Positions 1-10,611 of a DNA stretch of 64,000 nt are shown here, in pieces. Location of the stretch: NCBI GenBank assembly GCA_020186115.1, contig WSYJ01000025.1:186001-250000 (forward strand), read 5' to 3'. Both the position numbers and the translations under genes were made by a program. This DNA comes from Histomonas meleagridis (taxonomy: Eukaryota > Parabasalia > Tritrichomonadida > Dientamoebidae). The notes beneath the pieces were generated by a model. It made no database searches, was not told the origin of the DNA, and was given only the letters and a program-made list of their open reading frames with translations. Positions within the stretch are counted from its first letter, which is position 1; every line of letters begins with the position of its first letter.

Positions 1-380
1 TCCTGGCTTACATTACTTCCGATCAAGCTGAGTGGATAGTTTCACCAGGATTTTGCAAAGCCATGAGATATATACTTTTTGCAAATGCATTATTGAACTT
101 TTTATACGTTATTTTCAACATCATTGGTTCTTTTGGTGATCCTGAGACGATATTTAACATTTTATTTGTGGTTTACGATTATGATTTTAATAAGCGAAGA
201 TCGATCAATCTTTCGGTCGCGTTAATAAGAACTTTCGTTTTGGGAAATTTGCCCGTTATGATCATTGTTATCACTATGTTGTACATGAAGCCAAAGGATA
301 ACATCAAAGATGATGACGATTCAGTTGAAATGGGTTCAGAAGAACTTTCAAAGGATTTACTGCATGACAATTTGATGTAG
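1..380 (+). CDS. C-terminal part of a multi-pass membrane protein (5' end outside window)
   Basis: The reading frame is already open at base 3 and runs to a TAG at 378-380, so the start lies before the window. The visible part has two hydrophobic stretches, one around the Met codon at 63 (ILFANALLNFLYVIFNIIGSF) and one beginning at ALIRTFVLGNLP and ending at MLYM. A short acidic, charged tail rich in Asp, Glu and Lys follows and is probably cytosolic. The family is not recognised from this fragment. Internal Met at 63 should not be taken as the start, because the upstream codons read as ordinary protein. Confidence 0.6.
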   Translation, partial: LAYITSDQAEWIVSPGFCKAMRYILFANALLNFLYVIFNIIGSFGDPETIFNILFVVYDYDFNKRRSINLSVALIRTFVLGNLPVMIIVITMLYMKPKDNIKDDDDSVEMGSEELSKDLLHDNLM

Positions 381-946
381 AGCTGTTATATAAATAAATA
401 ACTTTTTGCTGATATGAAACTTAGTGTTATATTGAATAGATATGAGATCTATAAATTGAATTGTTGGATTTGCTTTGATGATTAAAATTGAATTAAGAAT
501 TGGATGTAAAACTTAAAATTTGATTTCTTATTCAAAAACAATGAAACAGCAATCAGATATAAATCTTACTGATATACATGTTTTAATATTTTCTTTAATC
601 ATATAATCAATAAGGTAACATGATCCATTTGTATCTTCTTGAGAATGTTATACATAAATGATGTAAGCATAATAAAATTATACTATTTCTGATTAAAAAT
701 ATTAATCAAAGAAATCAATGACTGTGCATTGTTTTTATTTATTTAAATTAAATGTGATTAGTCCGATTGATTATGATATTTCCCAATCATTTTTCAATTT
801 TTTGTTGTTTTTCATTTTGGATCGGAATTCGTAACGTCCTTCATTCCCTATCGTTCTGTAACAAATGTAAACAATTCAATATCATAATTGTAAAAAATAA
901 AACACAGAAAACATGTGAGGAAACAACGGTTTAGTGCAAGACTTGA
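381..946. other. intergenic, no gene seen
   Basis: AT-rich spacer between a membrane-protein gene and CDC45. No sustained open frame, tRNA or repeat was seen. An AACGGTT hexamer-type site at about 925, close to the CDC45 start, resembles the Myb-type sites found upstream of other genes here. Confidence 0.5.
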
Positions 947-2698
947 ATGCTGATTCTGGTTGCAGACCTTGATGAAGCATATCGGCAAATTGTTGAGGCT
1001 TCCATGACAAATGATCAAAGGGTATCAGTTCTTACATTCGTTCCATTAACAGTTGACTCAATTGCAGCTTGTTGCATACTTGACGAAATTCTCCAAAAAA
1101 ACCATATTTTAAATCATTTTACAATCATAACAGGTTACAGTGATCTCACAAGATCAATTGAAAAAGGAGTTGAAGATGAAACATTACCACCTTCAATAAT
1201 TTTGATCAATTGTGGTGCTTCAATCAGTTTGTTCCGCAAGTTTCAGAATGCCCTTAATAGTTCCACCATTTATGTTGTTGATTCACATAGACCAGTAAAT
1301 TTTGAGAATCTTGATAATAGACTCGAACAGATAAAAGTATTTGATGATTCTCTTTCAATTTTCGATGAAGTTTGTGGCCTTCCTGATTCCACTCTTGATG
1401 AAGACAATTCCATTATTATTCAAGGAAAAAGAAAAACAAGATCATCAAGTACGCAAATAATTAAAAAGATCATCGATCCAAATTCTCCTGAATCGATCAG
1501 TTATCTCCAAAACGAGCGATTTTCCGATCCTGCCAGCATTCAATTTTACATGCTTGCATCTGCTCTCAATCTTACTTCCCTCACAATTCTTTGGTATGCC
1601 ATTCTTGGGCTTACTGAACATTTTCTTCTCGAACATATAAGTAATGAGCGATATGAAACTTTGTTTAATGCACTACAAAACGAAGCATCAAGACTAACCG
1701 GCGGAATTGAATTGTTTACTGTACTTTCAGACGAAAACGATAGCGAAGTTGTTTCGCCCGTTAACTCCGTAACGGTCCCCATTTCTGCACAAAATTATAT
1801 TCAACCATGTATTGATCTACGATGTAATTTAATGAGGCATTGGACTTTATCTGAATCAATGTCTGCATCACCATTTGTAGTATCAAGATTAAAATTATGG
1901 TATCATTCAGGAAAAGAAAGGCTTCAACTTTTTTTTGCAAAAATGGGAGTTCCTTTAAGGGATGCTAATACATCATATATATCAATGAGTGCGGATATTA
2001 GAGATTCTTTAATATCAAGATTTGATCAATGGTGTGATCGGTTTGGACTTACTGGAATTGCTTTCCCTTCATTTGTAATGAAGACTGGATTTCTAGCGCC
2101 ACTAGCAGCTAGTGATGTTGTTTATGGAATCAGAGCGAAACTTGTCACAAAAGAAAATAAAGCAGGCGAATCTTTTACAAAGGCACTCTCTGTCTTAAAG
2201 AACCTAAATAACCCACAGCTCATAACAGAAGGAGTTGAAGAGGCGAAGGTTCGGTTCAAATCCATCGTTTCGCTTGGGATGGAACTCATGAACAGAAAAT
2301 CGACGGTTATTTTGAATGTGGGACCGTTTAGGATCACCTACATCCATAATGCCGCCGAAAGAGGTTTTCCTTTAGAGCCATCAATACTCACTGAGCTTGG
2401 ACAGTTTTTAATTCAAGCTTTCCGTGAGGAAGAAGATGCAGTAGTGCCAATTGTTGTGGCTGCATTTGATCAAGAATCACAAAAATGGACAATTGTAGCA
2501 GTTTCAACAGGATTAGAATTCGGTGAAGTTGAGGCTTCAAGATTTGGTTCTTACTTCATCCAGGCAGCAAAGAATGCCGAAATAGAAATTGTGATGGATT
2601 CGTTCGATTCTTTTGTTTGTCAAGTTCCAAATGATATTTTACTTGTTTTCGTTGATCAGCTTACACTTCTTGCAATGAAAGAAGTTGATGTAAACTAA
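947..2698 (+). CDS. CDC45: CDC45 replication initiation factor
   Basis: CDC45 is the scaffold of the CMG replicative helicase (CDC45-MCM2-7-GINS) in the nucleus. The protein is 583 residues, close to the usual 550-650. Family landmarks are the DHH-like N-terminal segment with DSIAACCILDEIL (about residues 35-47), ILINCGA (about 83-89) and VVDSHRPVN (about 110-118), followed by a short acidic stretch. The C-terminal half has the family pattern of conserved hydrophobic blocks ending near LLVFVDQLTLLAMKE. Metal-binding DHH residues are largely lost, as in other eukaryotic CDC45 proteins. ATG at 947 is the first in frame. The gene is intronless, like its neighbours. Confidence 0.93.
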   Translation: MLILVADLDEAYRQIVEASMTNDQRVSVLTFVPLTVDSIAACCILDEILQKNHILNHFTIITGYSDLTRSIEKGVEDETLPPSIILINCGASISLFRKFQNALNSSTIYVVDSHRPVNFENLDNRLEQIKVFDDSLSIFDEVCGLPDSTLDEDNSIIIQGKRKTRSSSTQIIKKIIDPNSPESISYLQNERFSDPASIQFYMLASALNLTSLTILWYAILGLTEHFLLEHISNERYETLFNALQNEASRLTGGIELFTVLSDENDSEVVSPVNSVTVPISAQNYIQPCIDLRCNLMRHWTLSESMSASPFVVSRLKLWYHSGKERLQLFFAKMGVPLRDANTSYISMSADIRDSLISRFDQWCDRFGLTGIAFPSFVMKTGFLAPLAASDVVYGIRAKLVTKENKAGESFTKALSVLKNLNNPQLITEGVEEAKVRFKSIVSLGMELMNRKSTVILNVGPFRITYIHNAAERGFPLEPSILTELGQFLIQAFREEEDAVVPIVVAAFDQESQKWTIVAVSTGLEFGEVEASRFGSYFIQAAKNAEIEIVMDSFDSFVCQVPNDILLVFVDQLTLLAMKEVDVN

Positions 2699-3107
2699 TA
2701 TAAAACTTTGTTTTGTTATTGAATTTTATTAATTTTTTATTTTCTAAAATATTTTTGTAATATATCATGAAGGAAAATGTCAAAAAAATTAAAAATCGTC
2801 AAATTAAATCAAATACTATTAAATAATAACATTCTATTTTAGATTATTGATCAATACAATATTTACTTTTTGTTATTTAACAAAGTAAATAAATCCACAG
2901 TAGGTTTTTTAGAATACGATCTTTTAAATTATATCATAAAATTGTTCCCAAATTTATATTAATTATTTAAAACGGAACTTTTACAAGCATGTTAAAATAT
3001 AAAAAAGTCAAAAAGCACTTTTATTCATCGGCGGTATGTTTACCAAAAAGTGTTGGCTTTTTATATAGTTTACATATTATCGTTCATTGAAAAAACCGTC
3101 GTTCACT

Positions 3108-3199
3108 TAATAATTTGTAATATGTTATAATAATTTGAAATATGTTTTAATAATTTTATATATGTTTTAATAATTTGAAATATGTTATAATAATTTGAA
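3108..3199. repeat. 20-bp AT-rich tandem repeat, about 4.5 copies
   Basis: A unit of the form TAATAATTTGAAATATGTTA is repeated about four and a half times with one to four changes per copy. It abuts the first ankyrin core of the remnant that follows. The same words recur in the spacer between the two cores of that remnant (about 3290-3350), so the repeat seems to be expanded spacer DNA. Confidence 0.7.
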
Positions 3200-3466
3200 A
3201 CAGCACTTCATATAGAAGTTAAAAATAATAATATAGAAATAGTAAAATTACTTTTAGATAAAGGAATTGATGTTAATGCAAAATATATTCATTTGAATAA
3301 TTTTATATATGTTTTAATAATTTTTAATATGTATTAATAATATTTGACAGCTCTTCAAATTGCACAACAAAAAGGTTACACAGGAATTGTAAATTTACTT
3401 TGTGAAAAAAGTACAGATGAAAATTCTCATCCAGAATCTTTTTCATTATTTTCAATAAGAGATTAA
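3200..3466 (+). pseudogene. ankyrin-repeat gene remnant (two cores and a C-terminal tail)
   Basis: Two ankyrin cores are readable: TALHIEVKNNNIEIVKLLLD...GIDVNAK and TALQIAQQKGYTGIVNLL. The second runs into a short tail ending in TAA at 3464-3466. They are separated by a 60-nt AT-rich spacer that contains stop codons in the ankyrin frame. There is no N-terminal domain or start codon upstream, only the 20-bp repeat. It belongs to a different subfamily (ALHI.VKNNNIEIVKLLLD) from the big arrays at 44 and 57 kb, and matches the minus-strand remnant at 58.6-58.8 kb. Confidence 0.7.
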
Positions 3467-3614
3467 AAAAGTTACATGCAAAAACAATTAACTTCTTGAC
3501 ATAAGCTAAGAATCTTTATTCGATCTAAAACACATTTTACACAACTTCGATCATTTATATGGAATAATTGCATAACTATAAAAGCCTTTTTTATATAACG
3601 TTTTATTCAAACAA

Positions 3615-5063
3615 TCACTTTTTTAAGAAAGGAAAGAATTTTCTTGTTGAGCTAATTTCCATCACCAATTTTATCTCCGGGTCGCTACATTTTAAAGCGC
3701 TTAAAATCACAGGTATCAACAACTTTTTAGTATGCTCATCAGCCTTTAAGAACTGCAAAAACAAACATTTCACGTATTCCAAGTTTTCATTTCCTACATT
3801 TTCCTCAACATTATTAAACTGAGTTTCGATATCTTTTTTCTCCACATTTAAACAACACAAATATTTTGGCACATCATTACACACACCTTCGAAATATTTT
3901 CCATCGTTACATAAAACAAAACTTTTTTCATCATTAACTAAAAACATTAATTCAGGTTCGCCTCTTGTTTTCATTTTATGTATTTGTAACTCCAATTGCT
4001 TCGATCGCTCTTCGAATCTTTTCGCTTTTTCTTGCATCTCAACATATAACATGTTCGACTTCTCAATCATTTGTTGCATCTTGATAACTTTCTTCTCGTT
4101 CTCTATTGAGCCTTTTCCTGATTCAAGTCGATTTTGTATTTCGTTGATTTTCGAGTTGAGTTCTTTGATTTCGTCCTCTTTATGCAAAATGAGTTTGTTC
4201 TGCCCTTCGTTTTGTTGTTGGAGTTCTTTTAGCTCAGATTCAATGTCCGAATTCTTTTGCTTTAATATTAATATGGTTTCGTCTTTGGATTGCGATAAGT
4301 GCATCGACTTCTTTAATGATTCGCGAAGTTGTTCGATCTGTCGATCGTATTCTTGCGCTTTAACGCGGTGTTGTATGGTTTCGCTCTTAAGAGTTTCATA
4401 CTGCTCAAGAACTTCACCGTGTTTAGTAATAAGTTGTTGTAAATCAGAATTGACAGATTCAAGTTTCTGAGTTTTCTCAAGTTCGCTTTGAAGTTTCTCG
4501 ATTGTATGATTAAGGGCTGAAAGTTTTTGCTCTGAAACAGTGTTTGATTCAGTGAGAGCTCGGTTTTGTGTGAGGATTTGATCATAGGATAATTGAAGTT
4601 TTTCATATTCCGATTCACGGATCTCTGCTTTAGATTGAAAATTGGCAAGGGTATCACGTAAGGCTGCTTCACTTTGTTGAAGTTCGTGAAGAGTATTTTT
4701 AAGAGATTGATTTTCAATTTTTAAAATATGAAGTTCTGGTGATTCGTCGTCAGTTTCGTCAGGAGTTATTGATATTAGATCGGGATTAGAAAAAAATGTG
4801 AGCTCAATTGTTTTTTGTTCAAACATTTGTGTTATTTTCTTTCCAAAATTCCCTAGACCAAAAGAAGATTTAGATTTTTGCGCTTCTGCTTCAAGTGCTT
4901 TGTTGATTTTGATTTGTTCAGATAATTGATTTTCTAATTCTGAATTTTGATTTTTTAAAAATTTAACCTGCTTAATAACTTTAATTATTTGTTCTTCAAG
5001 CTTTTCTCGAGTGAACTGTGCAAATATATTGGGTTTTTGTTCTTCTGTACTCGACTCAGACAT
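3615..5063 (-). CDS. golgin-like coiled-coil protein with C-terminal GRIP domain
   Basis: The protein is about 482 residues. Nearly all of residues 10-390 is Glu/Lys/Gln-rich heptad sequence typical of long coiled coils. The N-terminus carries TREKLEEQIIKVIKQVKFLK, like the start of GCC-type golgins. Residues about 422-468 match the GRIP fold, with NLEYVKCLFLQFL (including the conserved Tyr) and then LLIPVILSALKCS. GRIP domains bind ARL1-GTP on trans-Golgi membranes, where golgins tether vesicles; that role is inferred from the family. The ATG at 5063 was chosen; the frame also opens at a GTG 12 nt earlier, which is unlikely to be used. The promoter side shows AACGGTCG about 25 nt away. Confidence 0.82.
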   Translation of the reverse strand: MSESSTEEQKPNIFAQFTREKLEEQIIKVIKQVKFLKNQNSELENQLSEQIKINKALEAEAQKSKSSFGLGNFGKKITQMFEQKTIELTFFSNPDLISITPDETDDESPELHILKIENQSLKNTLHELQQSEAALRDTLANFQSKAEIRESEYEKLQLSYDQILTQNRALTESNTVSEQKLSALNHTIEKLQSELEKTQKLESVNSDLQQLITKHGEVLEQYETLKSETIQHRVKAQEYDRQIEQLRESLKKSMHLSQSKDETILILKQKNSDIESELKELQQQNEGQNKLILHKEDEIKELNSKINEIQNRLESGKGSIENEKKVIKMQQMIEKSNMLYVEMQEKAKRFEERSKQLELQIHKMKTRGEPELMFLVNDEKSFVLCNDGKYFEGVCNDVPKYLCCLNVEKKDIETQFNNVEENVGNENLEYVKCLFLQFLKADEHTKKLLIPVILSALKCSDPEIKLVMEISSTRKFFPFLKK

Positions 5064-5448
5064 GAAGGTTGTCACTTTTTATATTTAACGGTCGTTTTTA
5101 ACGTACAACACCAAAACAATTTAGAGTTTCTATTGTTTATTTCCTTTTTAGATTTAAACAAAATATACATAATTTGATTCATAAGCCTACGTAGGTTTTG
5201 TTATATCAATTTGGAAAACAATGATTTTATTTGATTTTCATTTAACCATCATATAACTTACTTTTTTATTATTTATTTTAAAGTGAATTATATATATTTA
5301 GCTAAAATTTTTATTTCTTATCATAACAATAATTTTTTTTCGAAAAAATCTTTCTTCGAAATCAAATGAAAAATTCTCAATGGTTTGCAAAACAAATTTT
5401 TTATTCAAATTTTAACTTCCATAAAACATAAAATGGTTTTTATATTTG
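5064..5448. promoter_or_regulatory. divergent intergenic region between GRIP golgin and VPS16
   Basis: A 385-bp AT-rich gap separates two divergent genes. On the golgin side it has TAACGGTCGTTTTTAACG (about 5086-5103), which holds two Myb-type half sites. Nothing coding was seen. Confidence 0.4.
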
Positions 5449-8103
5449 ATGGAATATAAGGATCTATTTACAAGCTCTATGAAAAACGCAAAATCAATGG
5501 AAGAGACAACATTTTCTATTGAAGAACTTGACATTGAAGATGTTAATATGAATGAATTCATGGAAAAAATTAATTTTCAGCATGATAAATGGGCAATTGC
5601 AAGTAGTGGTGGTTCAATGGTAATTGCACATAATTGTGATAAAAATCCGGAAGGTGGATATAAATACTTATCAGTTTATGATGGAAAATGTTCTTTAATC
5701 AACAAAATCCCACTTTATACAGCAGAAAACATTCAAGGGCTATATATTACATCTGAAGAATGTATTATTATAATATTTTTTAATGCAGAAATACAAACAT
5801 TTAATTTAAGAGGTAATTTGTTAAGTGATTTTGAATTTAATGTTGAAGAAAATGATTTTACATATAAAATAGTTTCATATTCATTTTGGGAAAATGGTTT
5901 ATTTCTTGTTTTAAATAATAATTGGGTATATGTCTGTGATAACTTTTCGTTGTTAAATTTTAGAAAATATTGCGAATGTAAAAAACGTATAATTGGTTGT
6001 GTTGCTGTTCCTTCAGATGTTAAAACTAATTGTGATCCAATGTTGTGGGGCTGGGGGTTTGAAGGAGAGATTATTTTAGTTCAAGAAAAATCATTTGAAA
6101 CTGAGTTCTTTCAATATCCTGTTGATGAAATACTATTTTCTCCTTCACTTGAATTTGCTTTAATTAGATCAGATACAAATTATTTCTTTTTGGGAAAAAA
6201 TCTAAATGATGTAAAAATTCATATTCATTTTGATGAAGTTATCCCAAAAAAGATAATTTGGTGTGGTAATGATACTGTTCTACTAATAAAAAATAATAAA
6301 ATTTGGATGTTAGGTAATTCTGATCGTGCACTTTATTGGGAAATGAAATCAGATTTTGCTATAATTACCGAAATAGATGGTGCACGTATTTTTACAAAAG
6401 AAGGTATTTTTTTACTTAGAGCTTTTATTGGTATAACTTTTGATTTTGGTTCATGGAATGAAGAATGTATTGCATTAAAATTGTTTAAATGTATGAATAA
6501 TATTGATTATTTAGCTACAAATGAACCTTTTAATGATTTTTCAATTGATGAAATTGAAGAAGGTTTAATTGGTTTAAATGATGCTACTTTATTCTTTACT
6601 AAGTTTAAACAAAGGCAATCATTACTTTTAGCTATATCAAGATTACATTTAATTATTCCCATACCTAAAGATGATGGATCTGAAGAAAGTGAAAAGCTTA
6701 TTCAATTACGTAATTTTGATCAATTTGCAGAACAAATTTCAATTTTACGCATATGTGAAATAATGAATCATCAACCATTTAATATTCTTATAACTTATGC
6801 AGAATTAAAAGCATTAACAATCCCGAATTTATTAAAAAGACTTTGTAATCGTTCATTACATTTCGAAGCACTTCGAATTGCGAATTTCATGGGAATTGAT
6901 ACAAGTTTTATTTCTGCGCATTGGGCAAATTGTTTAATCAGAACAAAATTATCGCCCAGAGAAATAAATGAGAAATTATTAGAAATGAAAGGGCAAATTG
7001 ACTTGATAGGTTTAGCTATGACTGCATTTTTAATACAAAAAGAAGAAATAGCATTTAAATTACTTGATTTATGTTCTACTAAATCAAGATGTGTACCAAT
7101 TTTACTAAACCAAAAAAATTGGAACGAATGTTTGGAATATTCAATATTATCTGAAGATTCATCATTAATGGCATATACATTTGAAGAAGTAAATAAATAT
7201 GATAAAAAGAGTTTGAGAAAAATTACATCTAAAAATGAAATATCATTTAATCTAATGTTAGATATATTAAAAGTAAAAGAAAAAATGAAATATTTAATAG
7301 AAAATGATGATGCTATTCCAATATTAAAATGCTTTTTAGAAGAAAATATAATTGATAAAAATATTAAAAAATTGTTAAAGAAAAATAATAAAAATATTGT
7401 TCAAGATACTTTTAAACTTTATTTAGCAACTGAAAAAATTAAAAAATGGTTAAGAAGAAAGAAACAAGGAATTGATTCTCCCTTATTAAAGACATCAATA
7501 AAAGAAACAAAATTCTTTAGTAATATTATTAAAAAAGCTAAAGTTATTAAAGAAGATATTGAGAAAACATTTAAAGAAAAATTTAAATTTAATAAACAAA
7601 ACAATGAAAACAATGAAACAAATGAACAAAATATTGAAATTATAGAAAAACAAAACAATGAAAACATTGAAAACAATGAAACAAAAGAAGAAAATGTTGA
7701 AATTATAGAAAAACAAAATGAAGAAAATGAAAATAAAGCCAAAGAAAATATAGAAAAATCAAATGAAGAAAAAGAACCAACAATTAGAAATACTCAAATA
7801 AAAGATGAATATGATTTAATGACTCCGTTAGAATTATTCGAACAAGTAGTATTATCTAATGATGAAAGGGCAATTAATGATTGTAAAAATATATTAGAAA
7901 TGACAAATGAAGAATTCTTATTCAAAAAATTACATGTAGCAATAAAATTCGATAAAATGGAAATTATTAAACAAATTATAAAAGAAGCAAATTCTGTTAC
8001 AATACTTGAAATGCTTCATTATTGTAGAGATATTAAAAATTCAAAAGCAGTCGATTATTTAAAAGGCCTAGACCCTGATTCCAAAAAGATGAGGAAAAAA
8101 TAA
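5449..8103 (+). CDS. VPS16: VPS16, HOPS/CORVET core subunit
   Basis: VPS16 is a core subunit of the HOPS and CORVET tethering complexes acting on endosomes and lysosome-like vacuoles. The protein is 884 residues. The N-terminal half is the beta-propeller (Vps16_N), with family landmarks MLWGWGFEGEIILV and PKKIIWCGNDTVLL. The second half is alpha-solenoid (Vps16_C), with HFEALRIANFMGI and CVPILLNQKNWNECLEYSILSEDSSL. Residues about 714-780 are an unusual Asn/Glu/Lys low-complexity insert with imperfect repeats of NIEIIEKQN. The solenoid then resumes. ATG at 5449 is used; a TTG directly before it is not needed. Neighbours are unrelated in pathway except the divergent golgin. Confidence 0.85.
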   Translation: MEYKDLFTSSMKNAKSMEETTFSIEELDIEDVNMNEFMEKINFQHDKWAIASSGGSMVIAHNCDKNPEGGYKYLSVYDGKCSLINKIPLYTAENIQGLYITSEECIIIIFFNAEIQTFNLRGNLLSDFEFNVEENDFTYKIVSYSFWENGLFLVLNNNWVYVCDNFSLLNFRKYCECKKRIIGCVAVPSDVKTNCDPMLWGWGFEGEIILVQEKSFETEFFQYPVDEILFSPSLEFALIRSDTNYFFLGKNLNDVKIHIHFDEVIPKKIIWCGNDTVLLIKNNKIWMLGNSDRALYWEMKSDFAIITEIDGARIFTKEGIFLLRAFIGITFDFGSWNEECIALKLFKCMNNIDYLATNEPFNDFSIDEIEEGLIGLNDATLFFTKFKQRQSLLLAISRLHLIIPIPKDDGSEESEKLIQLRNFDQFAEQISILRICEIMNHQPFNILITYAELKALTIPNLLKRLCNRSLHFEALRIANFMGIDTSFISAHWANCLIRTKLSPREINEKLLEMKGQIDLIGLAMTAFLIQKEEIAFKLLDLCSTKSRCVPILLNQKNWNECLEYSILSEDSSLMAYTFEEVNKYDKKSLRKITSKNEISFNLMLDILKVKEKMKYLIENDDAIPILKCFLEENIIDKNIKKLLKKNNKNIVQDTFKLYLATEKIKKWLRRKKQGIDSPLLKTSIKETKFFSNIIKKAKVIKEDIEKTFKEKFKFNKQNNENNETNEQNIEIIEKQNNENIENNETKEENVEIIEKQNEENENKAKENIEKSNEEKEPTIRNTQIKDEYDLMTPLELFEQVVLSNDERAINDCKNILEMTNEEFLFKKLHVAIKFDKMEIIKQIIKEANSVTILEMLHYCRDIKNSKAVDYLKGLDPDSKKMRKK

Positions 8104-8283
8104 ATGTATTTATTCGTTGTAAAAAAAATTTCTAATTATTTGTTGAATCATTATCTGTCTAAAATATTATGCATTTTCAAGTTTGTTAAAATTAATATTT
8201 CTGGAACATTTAAGAAATCGGAGTTTAAAATATTGTTTGATATCATAAAATTTATCAAAAAAAAAGTAATTAAATTGCTTCTT

Positions 8284-10377
8284 TTATTTTAAGAAAAAAA
8301 AATTCTTTTTGAAGCTTTGTAAAGCAACAACCAAAGCAATGAAACATGACAAACTTCCAACGAAAATTATATTTTTGGTTAATAAAATTTTTTTCAAATT
8401 TGGTACATATAAAGTAAATTCTGTACTGTTTTCGTTCCAATTTATTTTTTGATCATTTAATATCAAATTTGTTAAATCATTAACATTTTCAAATATTTTA
8501 TTCCAATGTATTTTGTTAAACCCAATAAATTCGACAATATTTAAAGCAACATCTCTATATGTAATATTTAAAATTATATTAAAATGACTATAATTAAACA
8601 AAGGTTCATATTCAGTTATTTTTCCATTATTAAAAAGTGTTATAACATTACAAACTTTCATTAATAAATCATAATAATATGTATTTGATGTATTTACGAC
8701 CACACAATCATATAAACCTTTTACTGTATAGTCATTTAAATTTATAAAATTATTTAAAGTTGCTGTAACATTACAATATTCTACTGGAATCGAATCAATT
8801 ATTTCTTTTAATGTCTTATTAAGCTGAAATTTTTGTAACAAATTTTTAGCTATATTAAAGATTTCATCAAGATTTAAATGAAACAATTGGAACAAATTTG
8901 ATAAAGATAAATTATTATTAAAAATTAATGTAAATATCGAATCAACTTTTAATATATTATTGAAAAATTTATTTACTTGTTGATTTAAATTAAACAATTT
9001 GAAAAATGTAACAATTGATGGAATTAACTTTTCTTGAATTGCTATTTTATATATTTCTGGATTTTGTATTATATATGTTTTATGTACATCAAATATTTTA
9101 GCTTTATATAATAAATCAATAGCAACAACAAATAAAAAATTCTTGTGAATTGAATTAATTTTTACATCTGTTTTTTGCATGACATTTTTTATATAATTTT
9201 GTGTTTTCATTATATATAACTTCCATTTAGAAATATCATTCTTTGCAATTCCATTTATTATATCTAAAATTGTTAAATTTTTATTTATAAATAACTCATA
9301 TATTTTTATTTTGTTTGATGTTATATTCGAAATAATATAAAGAAAATTATTTAATTTGTTTTCAGTAATTTTAAAGTTTTGCAAAATTGATTGTTTAATT
9401 GGTTTCTCCTTAATGTCATTTAAAAATACTGAAATTTGATTCATTTTTATAAAGAAATTCGGTGATATTTTATTAATTTTTTTATAAATCTTTTTATTTT
9501 GTGGAAGTTGTAAAAGATAATTAACAATATTTTGTAAATGATCAAATCGTTTTACAAATGGATAAGATTTTATATCTTCTGCTAATGTTATATGCTGAGA
9601 AAACATTTTTGTTACATTTCCTATCAAATCAATACTTATGAAATGAAACATTTTTGCAACAAAATTATGCGAAGCTATAAAAAGTTGTATAACGTTTAAA
9701 GGTGTTACTAAACTTGTTGGTTGAAAAATATTCTTTATGCATTCATAAAGTTCAATTATTACTTCTTTATCATGTAAATATTTTTCTCCTAAATATACCC
9801 ATGTTAATTTATCAGAAATACATCCAAAATGTTTCATTAAATCATTAAGTGGTCTTCGAATATATGTTAAATCAATACCCATATTTTTTATCAACAAATC
9901 TTTAATAACAAATTTTTTAGAATTTAAATCATTAAGTAATGATTTAGAAGAAAAGTTATGGCAATTAAAGAAACAGAAAAGTTCATCAATTACATATACC
10001 ATCTCTTGAAGTATTTCTAATTCAGGGTAAATTCTCTTAAATGCTTCAATACCTGAAATTCCTTTAATTTTTTTATATTCATAATCAAATCCTCCAAACA
10101 TTAATGAATTTGAACTTTTGGTTACATAACAATGAGTTCTTTTTGCAAAACTCTTAAGAGGTTTACAGCTTTTGATTTTATGTGTAGGATAATTAGGATT
10201 CATCTTTGTGATAATGAAATCAAGTTTTTTAATGGATTCAGCGGAAAGAATTTCATAGATTTTTAATTTTTCATTGATGAAATGACAGATAATTTTAACA
10301 TAAAACAAAAACTTTCTTTCATTAATTCCAATGCTTTCAACATTGTTAATAAATATACATATATACAATATAATCAT
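8284..10377 (-). CDS. type I membrane protein of unknown function
   Basis: This 697-residue protein is not recognised. It starts with a hydrophobic stretch, MIILYICIFINNVES, that reads as a signal peptide. It ends with a single predicted transmembrane helix, NIIFVGSLSCFIALVVAL, followed by a short Lys/Phe-rich tail. The long lumenal or extracellular part is Asn, Ile and Lys-rich, with several Cys residues and many N-x-S/T sequons in the last third. No repeat or catalytic motif was found. A surface or endomembrane location is inference. Its end lies 180 bp from the VPS16 stop, so the two genes converge. Confidence 0.6.
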   Translation of the reverse strand: MIILYICIFINNVESIGINERKFLFYVKIICHFINEKLKIYEILSAESIKKLDFIITKMNPNYPTHKIKSCKPLKSFAKRTHCYVTKSSNSLMFGGFDYEYKKIKGISGIEAFKRIYPELEILQEMVYVIDELFCFFNCHNFSSKSLLNDLNSKKFVIKDLLIKNMGIDLTYIRRPLNDLMKHFGCISDKLTWVYLGEKYLHDKEVIIELYECIKNIFQPTSLVTPLNVIQLFIASHNFVAKMFHFISIDLIGNVTKMFSQHITLAEDIKSYPFVKRFDHLQNIVNYLLQLPQNKKIYKKINKISPNFFIKMNQISVFLNDIKEKPIKQSILQNFKITENKLNNFLYIISNITSNKIKIYELFINKNLTILDIINGIAKNDISKWKLYIMKTQNYIKNVMQKTDVKINSIHKNFLFVVAIDLLYKAKIFDVHKTYIIQNPEIYKIAIQEKLIPSIVTFFKLFNLNQQVNKFFNNILKVDSIFTLIFNNNLSLSNLFQLFHLNLDEIFNIAKNLLQKFQLNKTLKEIIDSIPVEYCNVTATLNNFINLNDYTVKGLYDCVVVNTSNTYYYDLLMKVCNVITLFNNGKITEYEPLFNYSHFNIILNITYRDVALNIVEFIGFNKIHWNKIFENVNDLTNLILNDQKINWNENSTEFTLYVPNLKKILLTKNIIFVGSLSCFIALVVALQSFKKNFFFLK

Positions 10378-10611
10378 TTAGTAATGTGAATTGTTGAATA
10401 ATTATTATATATTATGATCATTTCCAGAAATAAAACGGATGATTAATTGAATTTTCTATCCTAAAAAAGTAGTTTAATTTTATGATATCTGTTTTTTTAT
10501 GAGAAAAATTGATTTTTTTTTTAAACATATATGTTTGGGAGATTTTAATAATATTAATAAAATATAACCATAAGCATTGAAACATTAAATAAATATTTTT
10601 GAATTTAACGT

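Noticed and set aside
8104-8292. 62-codon plus-strand frame directly after VPS16
   Set aside because: Only AT-rich codons (Lys, Ile, Phe, Leu), no family match and no promoter space; it looks like chance.
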